Shown one piece after another: positions 28,430 through 36,918 of a DNA stretch of 64,000 nt (position 1 is the first letter of the stretch; the number at the start of each line of letters is the position of its first letter). Both the position numbers and the translations under genes were made by a program. The DNA lies in the NCBI RefSeq assembly GCF_004962245.1, contig NZ_SUHQ01000027.1, forward strand, positions 45,677 to 109,676. Reading direction: 5' to 3'. Under the pieces are notes generated by a model. That model searched no databases. It was not told where the DNA came from and saw only the letters and a program-made list of their open reading frames with translations. This DNA is from Mesorhizobium sp. Lineage in GTDB: Bacteria; Pseudomonadota; Alphaproteobacteria; Rhizobiales; Rhizobiaceae.

Positions 28430-29431
28430 ATGGTAGGCAGAAAAAGGCCCCTCGTCGTCATCACGCGCAAGCTGCCCGACCCGGTCGAGACCCGTATGCG
28501 CGAGCTGTTCGATGCCCGGCTGAATGTCGAGGACAGGCCGATGACGCAGCCGGAACTGGGCGCAGCGGTCAAGGAAGCCGATGTTCTGGTGCCGACCATA
28601 ACCGATCATATCGACGCGGCGCTGATCGCCCAGGCCGGCGACAACCTCAAGCTGATCGCCAATTTCGGCAACGGCGTCGACAAGATCGACGTGGCGGCAG
28701 CGGCAAAGCGCGGAATCACCGTCACCAACACGCCGAACGTGCTGACCGAAGATACGGCCGACATGACCATGGCGCTGATGCTGGCGGTGCCACGGCGGTT
28801 GGCGGAAGGTGCCAATGTGCTGACCGGCGACAAGAAATGGGCCGGCTGGTCACCGACGTGGATGCTCGGCCGGCGTATCTGGGGCAAACGCCTCGGCATT
28901 GTCGGCATGGGCCGCATCGGCACCGCCGTCGCCCGGCGGGCCAAGGCTTTTGGCCTGTCGATCCACTACCACAACCGCCATCGCGTGCTGCCGACGGTCG
29001 AGGACGAGCTGGAGGCGACCTACTGGGAAAGCCTCGACCAGATGCTTGCCCGTATGGACATCATCTCGGTCAACTGTCCATCGACGCCGGCAACCTTCCA
29101 TCTGCTTTCGGCGCGTCGGCTGGCGCTTCTGCAACCGACCGCTTACATCGTCAACACGGCGCGCGGCGACATCATTGACGAGGACTCTCTGGTCAAGCTG
29201 ATCCAGGACGGCAAGATCGCCGGCGCCGGCCTCGACGTCTACGAGCATGAGCCGGCGCTGAACAGCAAATTGCTGAAGCTCGCCGCCAAGGGCAAGGTCG
29301 TGCTGTTGCCGCATATGGGATCGGCGACGCTCGAAGGCCGCATCGACATGGGCGAGAAGGTGATCATCAACATCCGCGCCTTCTTCGACGGTCACCGCCC
29401 GCCGGATCGCGTACTGCCGCTGCGGACGTGA
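28430..29431 (+). CDS. D-2-hydroxyacid dehydrogenase, likely glyoxylate/hydroxypyruvate reductase
   Basis: A 333-residue NAD(P)-dependent D-isomer-specific 2-hydroxyacid dehydrogenase. The Rossmann motif is GIVGMGRIGTAVARRAKAFG (about 157). The catalytic Arg/Glu/His set is suggested by VNTARGDIIDE, LDVYEHEPALN and LLPHMGSATLEGR. The sequence is closest to the GyaR/GRHPR type, which reduces glyoxylate and hydroxypyruvate. A GAGGAAAC ribosome-binding site lies before the ATG. It is divergent from the SH3 gene, with 152 bases between. The substrate is inferred from family only. Confidence 0.85.
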   Translation: MVGRKRPLVVITRKLPDPVETRMRELFDARLNVEDRPMTQPELGAAVKEADVLVPTITDHIDAALIAQAGDNLKLIANFGNGVDKIDVAAAAKRGITVTNTPNVLTEDTADMTMALMLAVPRRLAEGANVLTGDKKWAGWSPTWMLGRRIWGKRLGIVGMGRIGTAVARRAKAFGLSIHYHNRHRVLPTVEDELEATYWESLDQMLARMDIISVNCPSTPATFHLLSARRLALLQPTAYIVNTARGDIIDEDSLVKLIQDGKIAGAGLDVYEHEPALNSKLLKLAAKGKVVLLPHMGSATLEGRIDMGEKVIINIRAFFDGHRPPDRVLPLRT

Positions 29432-29459
29432 CCGGCCGCCCATCTTAGGTCAGAAAGGC

Positions 29460-29942
29460 TTACGGAAGAACCTTACGCATGGTGATCGAAGTCGGCCGAT
29501 CGTAGCCCTTGTGCGCCGTCCGTTCCGTTTCGCGAAAGCCGAGGCGGGCGAAGGCCGCATGATTCCCGGTCAGCTCGATTCGCGTCTGAAGCTCGACCGT
29601 GGGCTTGCCGCGGTTGCGGGCGAGATCCTCGACAGCTTGCATCAGCTGTCTGCCAATGCCCTGTCCCTGAAAGCCCGGTTCGACTGCAAGCTTTCCGACA
29701 TAGAAATCGTTGGCCCGCTCCAGAACAAAAACGCAGCCGACGGTCCTGCCGTCCTTCATCGCAGCAAAGCCTGTCTCTTGCCGGGCCTTGTCCCGGAGAT
29801 TTTCGACGGTGAGCCGATGCGTCGAGGATGGCGGATCGATGACGCTGTCCATGGAGGCGAAGGCGCGCATGATCAGCGCCAGCACCTCGTCCCAACGGTC
29901 GAAATCGGCCGGAAGCTGCGCAACGGAAACCAAGCTGACCAA
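29460..29942 (-). CDS. GNAT family N-acetyltransferase
   Basis: A 160-residue GNAT-fold protein. The acetyl-CoA binding loop is VEPGFQGQGIGRQLMQAVE (about residues 87-105), followed by VELQTRIELTGNHAAFARLGF, the usual motif B. The substrate is unknown. The best start is TTG at 29942, three bases after the moeB stop, with AGAGAAA upstream; it is probably translated after moeB. It converges on the dehydrogenase gene. Confidence 0.75.
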   Translation of the reverse strand: MVSLVSVAQLPADFDRWDEVLALIMRAFASMDSVIDPPSSTHRLTVENLRDKARQETGFAAMKDGRTVGCVFVLERANDFYVGKLAVEPGFQGQGIGRQLMQAVEDLARNRGKPTVELQTRIELTGNHAAFARLGFRETERTAHKGYDRPTSITMRKVLP

Positions 29943-29945
29943 GAT

Positions 29946-30695
29946 CTAGTTTCTCTTGTAGCGGATCGTGTCGAAGCGCGCGGTCAACGCGTCGTAAAGC
30001 AGTAGCCGGCCGACCAGCGGCTCGCCAATGCCGGTAATCAGCTTGATCGCCTCCATCGCCTGCAGCGTGCCGACGACGCCGGTCAGCGCGCCGAGCACGC
30101 CGGCCACAGCGCAGGATGGCACCAGGCCGGGTGGCGGCGGTTCCGGAAAAAGATCGCGGTAGCTTGGATTCGGCCTGCCGTCCGTGCCGGTCTCAAATGG
30201 TTTCAGCACTGTCACCGAGCCATCGAAGCGGCCGACAGCGGCATGCACCAATGGTCGCTTTTCCGCGGCGCAGGCGTCGGCCACGGCATAGCGTGTTTCG
30301 AAATTGTCGGAGCCGTCGACGACGATGTCATAGCGGGCGACGAGGGCAGGGGCGTTGTCCGCCGTCAGCCTGAGATTGTGCAGTTGCACGGCGACATGGG
30401 GATTGATGCGGGCGATCGCCGCTTTGGCACTGTCGGTTTTCGCCATGCCGACGGTTTCGGTGCCGTGGATCACCTGTCTTTGCAGGTTCGACAGCGAGAC
30501 GCTGTCGTCGTCAACGATCCCAAGTGTGCCGACGCCGGCGGCGGCAAGATATTCGAGCACCGGCGCCCCCAGCCCGCCGGCGCCGATGACCAGGACCCGC
30601 GCACGCTTCAGTCGCTGCTGGCCGGCGCCGCCGATTTCGGGCAGCACGATGTGGCGGGCGTAGCGTTCGAGTTCTTCGTCGGTGAAGGCGGTCAT
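29946..30695 (-). CDS. moeB: ThiF/MoeB-type E1-like adenylyltransferase
   Basis: E1-like enzyme that adenylates the C-terminal glycine of a small sulfur carrier (MoaD or ThiS) for molybdopterin or thiamine synthesis. 249 residues from ATG 30695. It has the ATP-binding GAGGLGAPVLEYLAAAG (about 38-54), DGSDNFETRYAVADAC and the cysteine-containing VPSCAVAGVLG (Cys 195). Unusually, the zinc cysteines are missing: the PCYRCLF-type pair is PSYRDLF here, and the C-terminus ends IRYKRN without the usual CXXC. The function may still be kept, since the fold and active-site residues are present. It lies after recF in a conserved rhizobial order. Confidence 0.8.
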   Translation of the reverse strand: MTAFTDEELERYARHIVLPEIGGAGQQRLKRARVLVIGAGGLGAPVLEYLAAAGVGTLGIVDDDSVSLSNLQRQVIHGTETVGMAKTDSAKAAIARINPHVAVQLHNLRLTADNAPALVARYDIVVDGSDNFETRYAVADACAAEKRPLVHAAVGRFDGSVTVLKPFETGTDGRPNPSYRDLFPEPPPPGLVPSCAVAGVLGALTGVVGTLQAMEAIKLITGIGEPLVGRLLLYDALTARFDTIRYKRN

Positions 30696-30726
30696 GGCCA
30701 AACCTTATAGCGGCGCAAAAACCTTG

Positions 30727-31899
30727 TCAGGGGTCTTTGGTTGGCCCAACCGTGCCGTGATCGACGGTTAGGAACTGCGCGCGCCCCTTGAGACTGGAAA
30801 ACAGCGCCGCGTCGGTCCCGGTCATGAAAGCCTGGCAGTTCAGCTCTTCCAGGATCGAGAACAATGCGGCACGCCGACCACTGTCGAGATGGGCGGCAAT
30901 CTCGTCGAGCAGCAGGATCGGTGTCATGCCCGACATCTCGCCGGTCAGCCGGGCATGCGACAGGACCATGCCGACCAGCAGCGCCTTCTGCTCGCCGGTC
31001 GAACAGAGTTCGGCCGGCATCGCCTTGGGCCGGTGCCGCACCAGGAGATCCGAACGGTGCGGGCCGTCGAGCGTGCGCCCGGCGGCGCGGTCGCGATCGC
31101 GGCCTTCGGTAAGGGCGCGGCGGAACCGCTCCTCGACATCGACAGCCGCGGTGGTGCCGACTTCGCTTTCCAATGCACCCGACAGGCCGATGTCGGCCTG
31201 CGGAAACGGGCCGGCGCTTGGCAGCCTGTCGATCATGGCGGCGAGCAGGCGCACCAGTTCGGCACGCGCCGCGGCAATCGCCACGCCGGTTTCTGCCATT
31301 TGCGTCTCGATCGCGTCGAACCAGGCGCCGTCACGGGAGCCCTCGGCGAGCAGCCGATTGCGGCCGCGCATCGCTTTTTCGTAATCGAGCGCGCGCTGGC
31401 CGTGGCCGGGATCGATCGCCAGCACCAGCCGGTCGAGAAAGCGCCGGCGGTCCGCGGCCGGCCCGGTGAACAATGCATCCATCGCCGGTGTCAGCCAGAC
31501 GACGCGCAGCCATTCCAGCATGTCCTCCGCCGAGCGCGCCGCCGCGCCATTGATCCGCACCCGCCGGCCGCCCTCGCCGGCGGTGTCGCCGCCTGTAATC
31601 CCGGTACCGATCTCGACCGGGCCGTCCGGCCCATCGAGCCTGGCATGGAGGGCAAAGCCGCCGTCGCCGCCTTCACGCGCCACGTCGGCATAAGGTGCGC
31701 GGCGCAGGCCGCGCCCCGGTGTCAGCAAGGAAATCGCTTCCAGCAAATTGGTTTTGCCGGCGCCATTGTCGCCGGAAAAAACCACCGCGCCGGGGTCGAG
31801 GTCGATCGACAGCTTTGCGTAATTGCGAAAATTTGTAAGTGACAGCTTACTTATATGAGTCTGCTGGTCGTGCTCAGACTGCTTCGCAACTCCGGTCAT
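30727..31899 (-). CDS. recF: DNA replication and repair protein RecF
   Basis: SMC-like ATPase that with RecO and RecR loads RecA at gaps. 390 residues. The Walker A motif is GDNGAGKTNLLEAISLL (43-59), and near the C-terminus are the signature GEQKALLVGMVLSHA and Walker B LLLDEIAAHLDSGRR. The first line, LTNFRNY, is the classic RecF beginning. It follows dnaN by 24 bases on the minus strand in the dnaA-dnaN-recF order. Confidence 0.95.
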   Translation of the reverse strand: MTGVAKQSEHDQQTHISKLSLTNFRNYAKLSIDLDPGAVVFSGDNGAGKTNLLEAISLLTPGRGLRRAPYADVAREGGDGGFALHARLDGPDGPVEIGTGITGGDTAGEGGRRVRINGAAARSAEDMLEWLRVVWLTPAMDALFTGPAADRRRFLDRLVLAIDPGHGQRALDYEKAMRGRNRLLAEGSRDGAWFDAIETQMAETGVAIAAARAELVRLLAAMIDRLPSAGPFPQADIGLSGALESEVGTTAAVDVEERFRRALTEGRDRDRAAGRTLDGPHRSDLLVRHRPKAMPAELCSTGEQKALLVGMVLSHARLTGEMSGMTPILLLDEIAAHLDSGRRAALFSILEELNCQAFMTGTDAALFSSLKGRAQFLTVDHGTVGPTKDP

Positions 31900-31923
31900 G
31901 ACAGCAAGATGGCCTCGTTCGGG

Positions 31924-33042
31924 CTATACCCGCATCGGCATCAGCACATAGAGTGTGGTTTCGTCGGTCATGTCGTGGATCAGCGTTGGCGAACCGGCAT
32001 CCGCCAGCATGAATCTTGCCTCCGTGCCGGTCAACTGGGCGGCGACGTCGAGCAGATATTTGGCGTTGAAGCCGATTTCGATCGGGTCGGACGAATAGTC
32101 CGCGGCCAGTTCCTCGGTGGCGCTGCCCGAATCCGGATTGTTGACCGCAAGCGTGACCTGGCCTTCTCCAATCGAAAGCTTCACCGCGCGGCCGCGTTCG
32201 GAGGAAATGGTCGAGACGCGGTCTACGGCGGCGGCGAAACTCTGGCGGTCGATGATCAGCTTCTTGTCGTTGCCGGTGGGGATGACCCGCTGATAGTCCG
32301 GGAAGGTGCCGTCGATCAGCTTCGAGGTCAAGACGACGCTGCCGATGGTGAAGCGGATCTTGGTGTCGGACAATTCGGTGGTCACGGCGACGTCCGGGTC
32401 GTCGACAAGCTTCTGCAACTCGCTGACCGTCTTGCGCGGAATAATGATGCCCGGCATGCCCTCGGATCCTGCCGGCGCGTCGATCTCGGCGCGCGCCAGC
32501 CGATGGCCGTCGGTCGCCACCGAGCGCAGCTTCAGCTTGCCGTCGGCGTCATGCGTGTGCAGATAGATGCCGTTCAGGTAGTAGCGCGTTTCTTCGGTGG
32601 AGATGGCGAATTGGGTCTTCTCGATCAGGCCCTTCAGAGCAACCGAATCGACCCGGAAGATATGCGAGAATGATCCGGCCGAAAGTTCCGGGAAATCGGA
32701 TTGCGGCAGGCATTGGAGACGGAAACTCGAGCGGCCCGAGGTCACCGTCATGGCATTGCCGTCCTCGTCGGTCTTCAGCATGACCTCCGCGCCGTCGGCG
32801 AGCTTGCGCACGATATCGTAGAGCAGATGCGCGGGAACCGTCGTCGCCCCGCCACGCTCGACCTTGGCCGGCGTGGCTTCGGTCACCTCCAGATCGAGGT
32901 CGGTCGCCTTCATCTCAAGAGTGGCGCCCTCGGCGCTCAGCAGCACGTTCGATAGGATCGGTATGGTGTTGCGCCGCTCGACCACGCGATGAACGTGGTT
33001 CAGCGACTTCAGGAGATTTGACCGTTCCAGGATAACACGCAT
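31924..33042 (-). CDS. dnaN: DNA polymerase III sliding clamp (beta subunit)
   Basis: A 372-residue ring-forming processivity factor of the replicase. It begins MRVILERSNLLKSLNHVHRVVERRNTIP (typical for alphaproteobacteria) in shortened form here, and has the three-domain clamp repeat with RVDSVALKGLIEKTQFAIS in the second and IEIGFNAKYLLDVAAQL in the third. It ends YVLMPMRV, which is typical. It lies 200 bases after dnaA; the spacer holds a long hairpin. Confidence 0.97.
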   Translation of the reverse strand: MRVILERSNLLKSLNHVHRVVERRNTIPILSNVLLSAEGATLEMKATDLDLEVTEATPAKVERGGATTVPAHLLYDIVRKLADGAEVMLKTDEDGNAMTVTSGRSSFRLQCLPQSDFPELSAGSFSHIFRVDSVALKGLIEKTQFAISTEETRYYLNGIYLHTHDADGKLKLRSVATDGHRLARAEIDAPAGSEGMPGIIIPRKTVSELQKLVDDPDVAVTTELSDTKIRFTIGSVVLTSKLIDGTFPDYQRVIPTGNDKKLIIDRQSFAAAVDRVSTISSERGRAVKLSIGEGQVTLAVNNPDSGSATEELAADYSSDPIEIGFNAKYLLDVAAQLTGTEARFMLADAGSPTLIHDMTDETTLYVLMPMRV

Positions 33043-33155
33043 GACGAAACAGGCTCGCTTGAATGAATGAGCGGGTCTCCGGCAAGCGGTGCCCCGCGAA
33101 AGGTCTGAACAGGCTCAGAATCTGCATAAACTGATAGGAAAAACCCTGCAAGCGC

Positions 33156-33193
33156 AAGCCCGCGCGACCGGTTCGGGCCGGTTACGCGGGCTT
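33156..33193. other. Long hairpin in the dnaA-dnaN spacer
   Basis: AAGCCCGCG (33156-33164) pairs with CGCGGGCTT (33185-33193), and the inner ACCGG (33167-33171) pairs with CCGGT (33178-33182). No T-run is present on the minus strand after it, so a partial terminator or mRNA stabiliser between dnaA and dnaN is more likely than a full stop. The rest of 33043-33242 holds no gene. Confidence 0.55.
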
Positions 33194-33242
33194 TCTGGGG
33201 ATAAAGCTGGCGAAGTCCGCAAGCAGGCATTTTTCGGGCCGG

Positions 33243-34787
33243 TCAGGCCTGATCGTTGATCAGCCTTCTCAGCAATTCGAGTTCCTGCGCCAGCGTGTTG
33301 TCGACGCCCGAAAGATCCTCGATCTTGCGCACGGCATGCAGCACCGTCGTGTGGTCGCGGCCACCGAAACGCCGCCCGATCTCCGGCAGGGAGCGCGGTG
33401 TCATCACCTTCGACAGGTACATGGCGACCTGCCGCGGCTTGACGATGGTGCGCGTGCGCCGGTTGGACAGAAGTTCTGTCTTCGACACATTGTAGTGGCG
33501 CGCGACGATGCGCTGGATGTCCTCGATGCGCACCCGCTTCGGTTCGCCCGAACGATAGATGTGGCCGAGGATCTCGTCGATGCGGTCAATGGTGATCTGC
33601 GGTTCGAATGACTGGCGGAACAGAAGCTGGTTGAACGCGCCTTCAAGCTCGCGCCCGCTGCCGGTCACCGTGCGGGCGACGTGGTTGAGGATCTCCTCCG
33701 AGATGTCGAGCGACGCATCGTCGGCCTTGGCGGTGGCAAGGCGCAGCTTGAGCATGCCGATGCGCATGGCGAAATCCGGCGCCGACATTTCGAGCGCGAC
33801 GCCGCCGTTGAGGCGGGAGCGGACACGGGGCTCCAGCGATTCCAGTTCCGACGGCGGCCGGTCGGCGGCGACCACCACCTGTTTGGCGCTGTCGAGCAGC
33901 ATGTTGATCAGATGGCAGAATTCATGCTGGATCGACTTGCCTTGCAGGAACTGCATGTCGTCGATGATGAGCAGGTCGATGTCGCGCAGCTGTTCCTTCA
34001 GCGTCAGGGCGTTGTTGTCGCGGATCGCGGTGGCGAACCGCCACATGAAATATTCGGCCGTGAGATAGACGACGCGCGACTTCGGATTCTGCTTCAGCGA
34101 TTCCGCCGCGATCGCCTGCAACAGGTGCGTCTTGCCCAGCCCCACCGTCGCGTGAAGAAAGAGCGGGTTGAAGCGCACCGCGCTCGACTGCGATTCCGCA
34201 ACCGCCTTGGCGGCGGCGAAGGCGACCCGGTTCGACGGTCCCTCGATGAAGGAGCCGAACGTGTAGCGCGGGTCAAGCGGCGAACCGAGCACATTGTGCC
34301 TGAACTCGGTCTCTGCCGGCATTCCCGGGCGAGGTGCCGGTACCCGCTCCACCCTGCCGGGACCCGCTGTGCCCGCGGCCAGCGCCGTCTGCGCTTGCCT
34401 GGTCATCTTGCGCGCCGGCGCCACTTCGGGCTCGACGCTGTTGCGCCCCGGGCGGGTAGCGGTGCGCACGACGATCTCGACCTTGAGGATTTCGGGATCC
34501 TCGTGTTTCCACAGCTCGGCGATGAGGTCGAGATAGTGACCGTTGATCCACGAGCGCAGGAAGGCGGTGGGCACCGAGATGCGGACAATGCCACGGGACG
34601 CCTCGGCGACCTTCATGCGTCCGAACCAGCTCGAATAGACCTCGGTTCCCAGACGCGCCTTCAACTGGGCCTTGACCCGGTCGAACTTCTGTTCCGCGTC
34701 GCTGGAAGCCAATATAGCGTCCCCTCCGGTTAAGGTTCCAGGAAATGGGAGGTCGCCCGTAAGCTCCCTTTCGATGCCGCTCTGCAT
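33243..34787 (-). CDS. dnaA: Chromosomal replication initiator DnaA
   Basis: AAA+ initiator that binds DnaA boxes and opens the origin. 514 residues from the ATG at 34787, which has AAGGAA nine bases upstream; the frame continues 20 codons further with no such site. Domain I is at 35-105 (FDRVKAQLKARLG), then a linker rich in Pro/Ala, and the AAA+ domain with Walker A GLGKTHLL (216-223 approximately) and Walker B LLIIDDMQFLQG. The C-terminal box-binding signature is GGRDHTTVLHAVRKIE. It is first in the minus-strand dnaA-dnaN-recF group. Confidence 0.97.
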   Translation of the reverse strand: MQSGIERELTGDLPFPGTLTGGDAILASSDAEQKFDRVKAQLKARLGTEVYSSWFGRMKVAEASRGIVRISVPTAFLRSWINGHYLDLIAELWKHEDPEILKVEIVVRTATRPGRNSVEPEVAPARKMTRQAQTALAAGTAGPGRVERVPAPRPGMPAETEFRHNVLGSPLDPRYTFGSFIEGPSNRVAFAAAKAVAESQSSAVRFNPLFLHATVGLGKTHLLQAIAAESLKQNPKSRVVYLTAEYFMWRFATAIRDNNALTLKEQLRDIDLLIIDDMQFLQGKSIQHEFCHLINMLLDSAKQVVVAADRPPSELESLEPRVRSRLNGGVALEMSAPDFAMRIGMLKLRLATAKADDASLDISEEILNHVARTVTGSGRELEGAFNQLLFRQSFEPQITIDRIDEILGHIYRSGEPKRVRIEDIQRIVARHYNVSKTELLSNRRTRTIVKPRQVAMYLSKVMTPRSLPEIGRRFGGRDHTTVLHAVRKIEDLSGVDNTLAQELELLRRLINDQA

Positions 34788-35171
34788 GATCGAGTTCCTT
34801 GTCCTTTTGTACCTGTTTTCCGCCGGGAATGCGCCTCCTGCATCCATGTTTCCGGCGACCGTGTCTTCGCTGCGACACCATCGCCGCCGCCGGCAGATGA
34901 TGTCGCCTCGTTGTCAGGAACCGGCGCCGGCTCCTCAGAGCCAGCCCGTTTGGGTCATGTCAGGGCAATACAATTCCGTCCGGCGAAACGCCGGCGCGTC
35001 ATTGATCTGCCATTTACAGTTACGCCAATCCCCTACCGTATCGAAAGGCAAACCAAACCCGGCGCGGAAATGATCCACGTCGTGAATTCTGCCATTTTGA
35101 GCTGGCCGATTCAGGCTGGGTTAAGGGCCAACGGCCCGTCCCTCTCGATAGACCGACATTAACGAAATCGT

Positions 35172-35440
35172 TGTGGATAGGGCAAGGCCACGACTAACGG
35201 ATTTTTAAGGAATGTGGTTACCGCAGACGGCTTCGGACCGGGTGTCGCACGGGCATATTTTGACAAAGCCATTGTGATTCAAACCCTTTTCCGGCGAATA
35301 TGAAAAAGGCCGCACCGCACGAAATTTTCTGAAATAATTTTCTTGACAGCCACTTGTCCCCCATCCCTCGCGCACGATGTGAATAAGTTGTGGATGACCA
35401 CCTATAAATTATTGAAAAATAACGGAAATTTTTGACAGTC
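35172..35440. promoter_or_regulatory. dnaA upstream region with DnaA-box-like sites and an AT-rich tract
   Basis: The 790 bases 34788-35575 hold no gene that I can support. Within them, TGTGGATAG (35172-35180), TGTGAATAA (35378-35386) and TGTGGATGA (35389-35397) each differ by one base from TGTGGATAA. An AT-rich tract follows at 35401-35431. They could be autoregulatory DnaA sites or part of an origin. In several rhizobia and Caulobacter the chromosomal origin is near hemE instead, so the origin reading is uncertain. Confidence 0.45.
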
Positions 35441-35575
35441 GATATTTTGGCCATGGGCGCTTTCAGCGACGGCGAATATCAGTGGGCATGTATATGCCGG
35501 CAAAGCATTTCGGAGTTTGAAATCCATGCAGAGTGTCGTTCGCGGGCTTTCTTTTTAAGTACTTGCCGGCAAACG

Positions 35576-35600
35576 AAAAAACCCGGCGTTAGCGGCCGGG
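35576..35600 (-). terminator. Intrinsic terminator of rpsT
   Basis: On the minus strand CCCGGC (from 35600) pairs with GCCGGG (to 35582) around a 7-base loop, followed by TTTTTT (complement of the A-run 35576-35581). It lies 30 bases after the rpsT stop. Confidence 0.8.
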
Positions 35601-35630
35601 CTTGAAGAAGACCAATTCAGGAAAGGGATA

Positions 35631-35897
35631 TCAGGCCGACAGCACCTTGAGTCGCTGGGCCAGGCGCGACACCTTCCGGGATGCCGTATTCTTATGTATC
35701 ACGCCCTTGGTCGCGGCGCGCATCAACTCCGGCTCCGCCACCTTGAAAGCAGCCTGCGCGGCAGCCTTGTCGCCTGAGGCGAGCGCCTCTTCAACTTGGC
35801 GGACATAAGTCCGTACGCGCGAGCGGCGATTCTTGTTGATCGCCGTGCGGCGGGCGATCTTGCGCGTTGCCTTTTTGGCCGAGGAGGTATTGGCCAT
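35631..35897 (-). CDS. rpsT: 30S ribosomal protein S20
   Basis: An 88-residue, strongly basic protein of the 30S subunit. It begins MANTSSAKKATRKIARRTAIN, ends SRLAQRLKVLSA, and has YVRQVEEALASGDKAAAQAAF in the middle, all typical of S20. The ATG at 35897 is chosen; the frame extends 17 codons upstream with no family similarity, and AGAAGAGAGG precedes the ATG. The rpsT-dnaA order is conserved in rhizobia. Confidence 0.96.
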   Translation of the reverse strand: MANTSSAKKATRKIARRTAINKNRRSRVRTYVRQVEEALASGDKAAAQAAFKVAEPELMRAATKGVIHKNTASRKVSRLAQRLKVLSA

Positions 35898-36079
35898 GAT
35901 GCCTCTCTTCTGATCTGGTGGGCGCTTGCGGGATGCCGCAGGGCGCAAAAAACAAACGGGCAGCCACAGGGCCGCCTCGGTTGGTGCGGCTTATAGTTCA
36001 GCTTTTCCGGCGCGTCAACGCTGCTTCGGCTTCTTTTTGGCTGCTGCTGTCGCTCGCTTCCGGCCGCCGCCAACACGAT

Positions 36080-36853
36080 CTACCGATTCGTGAAATTCGG
36101 CTTCCGCTTCTCGGCAAAGGCCGCCATGCCTTCCTTCTGGTCGTCGAGCGCAAACAGCGAGTGAAACAGCCGGCGCTCGAACCGCAGCCCTTCGGCCAAT
36201 GTCGTTTCATAAGCGCGGTTAACGGCCTCTTTCGCCATCATCACCGACGGCAGCGAAAAATCGGCTATCTTGGCCGCCGCCTGCAGCGCTTCCTCGATCA
36301 ACTCGCCGGCAGGCACGACGCGAGACACCAGGCCGGAACGCTCGGCCTCTGCGGCATCCATCATCCGCCCGGTCAGGCACATGTCCATCGCCTTCGACTT
36401 GCCGACGAAGCGGGTCAGGCGCTGCGATCCGCCCATGCCCGGCATGACGCCGAGCGTGATCTCGGGCTGGCCGAACTTGGCGTTGTCGGCGGCGATGATG
36501 AAATCGCACATCATTGCCAGTTCGCAGCCGCCACCGAGCGCATAGCCGGCCACCGCCGCGATGACAGGCTTGCGCGTCCGGGTGAACTCTTCCCAGCCGA
36601 CAAAGAAATCCTGGACATAGGCATCGACAAAGGAGATCGCCTGCATTTCCTTGATGTCCGCACCTGCCGCGAAGGCTTTCTCGGAGCCGGTGATGACCAT
36701 CGCGCCGATGTCGGCATCCGCGCAGAAGCCCTTCACGGCCGCCACCACTTCCGCCAGGACCTGGGAGTTCAGCGCATTGAGCGCCTTCGGCCGGTTCAGC
36801 GTGATCAGACCGACCTTGCCGCGTGTCTCCACGATGATCGTTTCAAAGGCCAT
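36080..36853 (-). CDS. Enoyl-CoA hydratase (crotonase family)
   Basis: A 257-residue crotonase that hydrates trans-2-enoyl-CoA, probably in beta-oxidation. It shows LITLNRPKALNALNSQVL at the start, the oxyanion-hole block AFAAGADIKEM (about residue 62) and GYALGGGCELAMMCD (about 103), with the catalytic Glu pair in ELAMMCD and PEITLGVMPGMGGSQRL. The start ATG at 36853 has GAGGAGAC upstream. It lies between mutM and rpsT, the usual rhizobial place. The 180 bases between it and rpsT hold no gene. Confidence 0.9.
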   Translation of the reverse strand: MAFETIIVETRGKVGLITLNRPKALNALNSQVLAEVVAAVKGFCADADIGAMVITGSEKAFAAGADIKEMQAISFVDAYVQDFFVGWEEFTRTRKPVIAAVAGYALGGGCELAMMCDFIIAADNAKFGQPEITLGVMPGMGGSQRLTRFVGKSKAMDMCLTGRMMDAAEAERSGLVSRVVPAGELIEEALQAAAKIADFSLPSVMMAKEAVNRAYETTLAEGLRFERRLFHSLFALDDQKEGMAAFAEKRKPNFTNR

Positions 36854-36918
36854 GACTGTGTCTCCTCGCTCGGTCATCTAGCTCACACCCGGCACCTGGC
36901 TCATACCTGGCACCTAAC

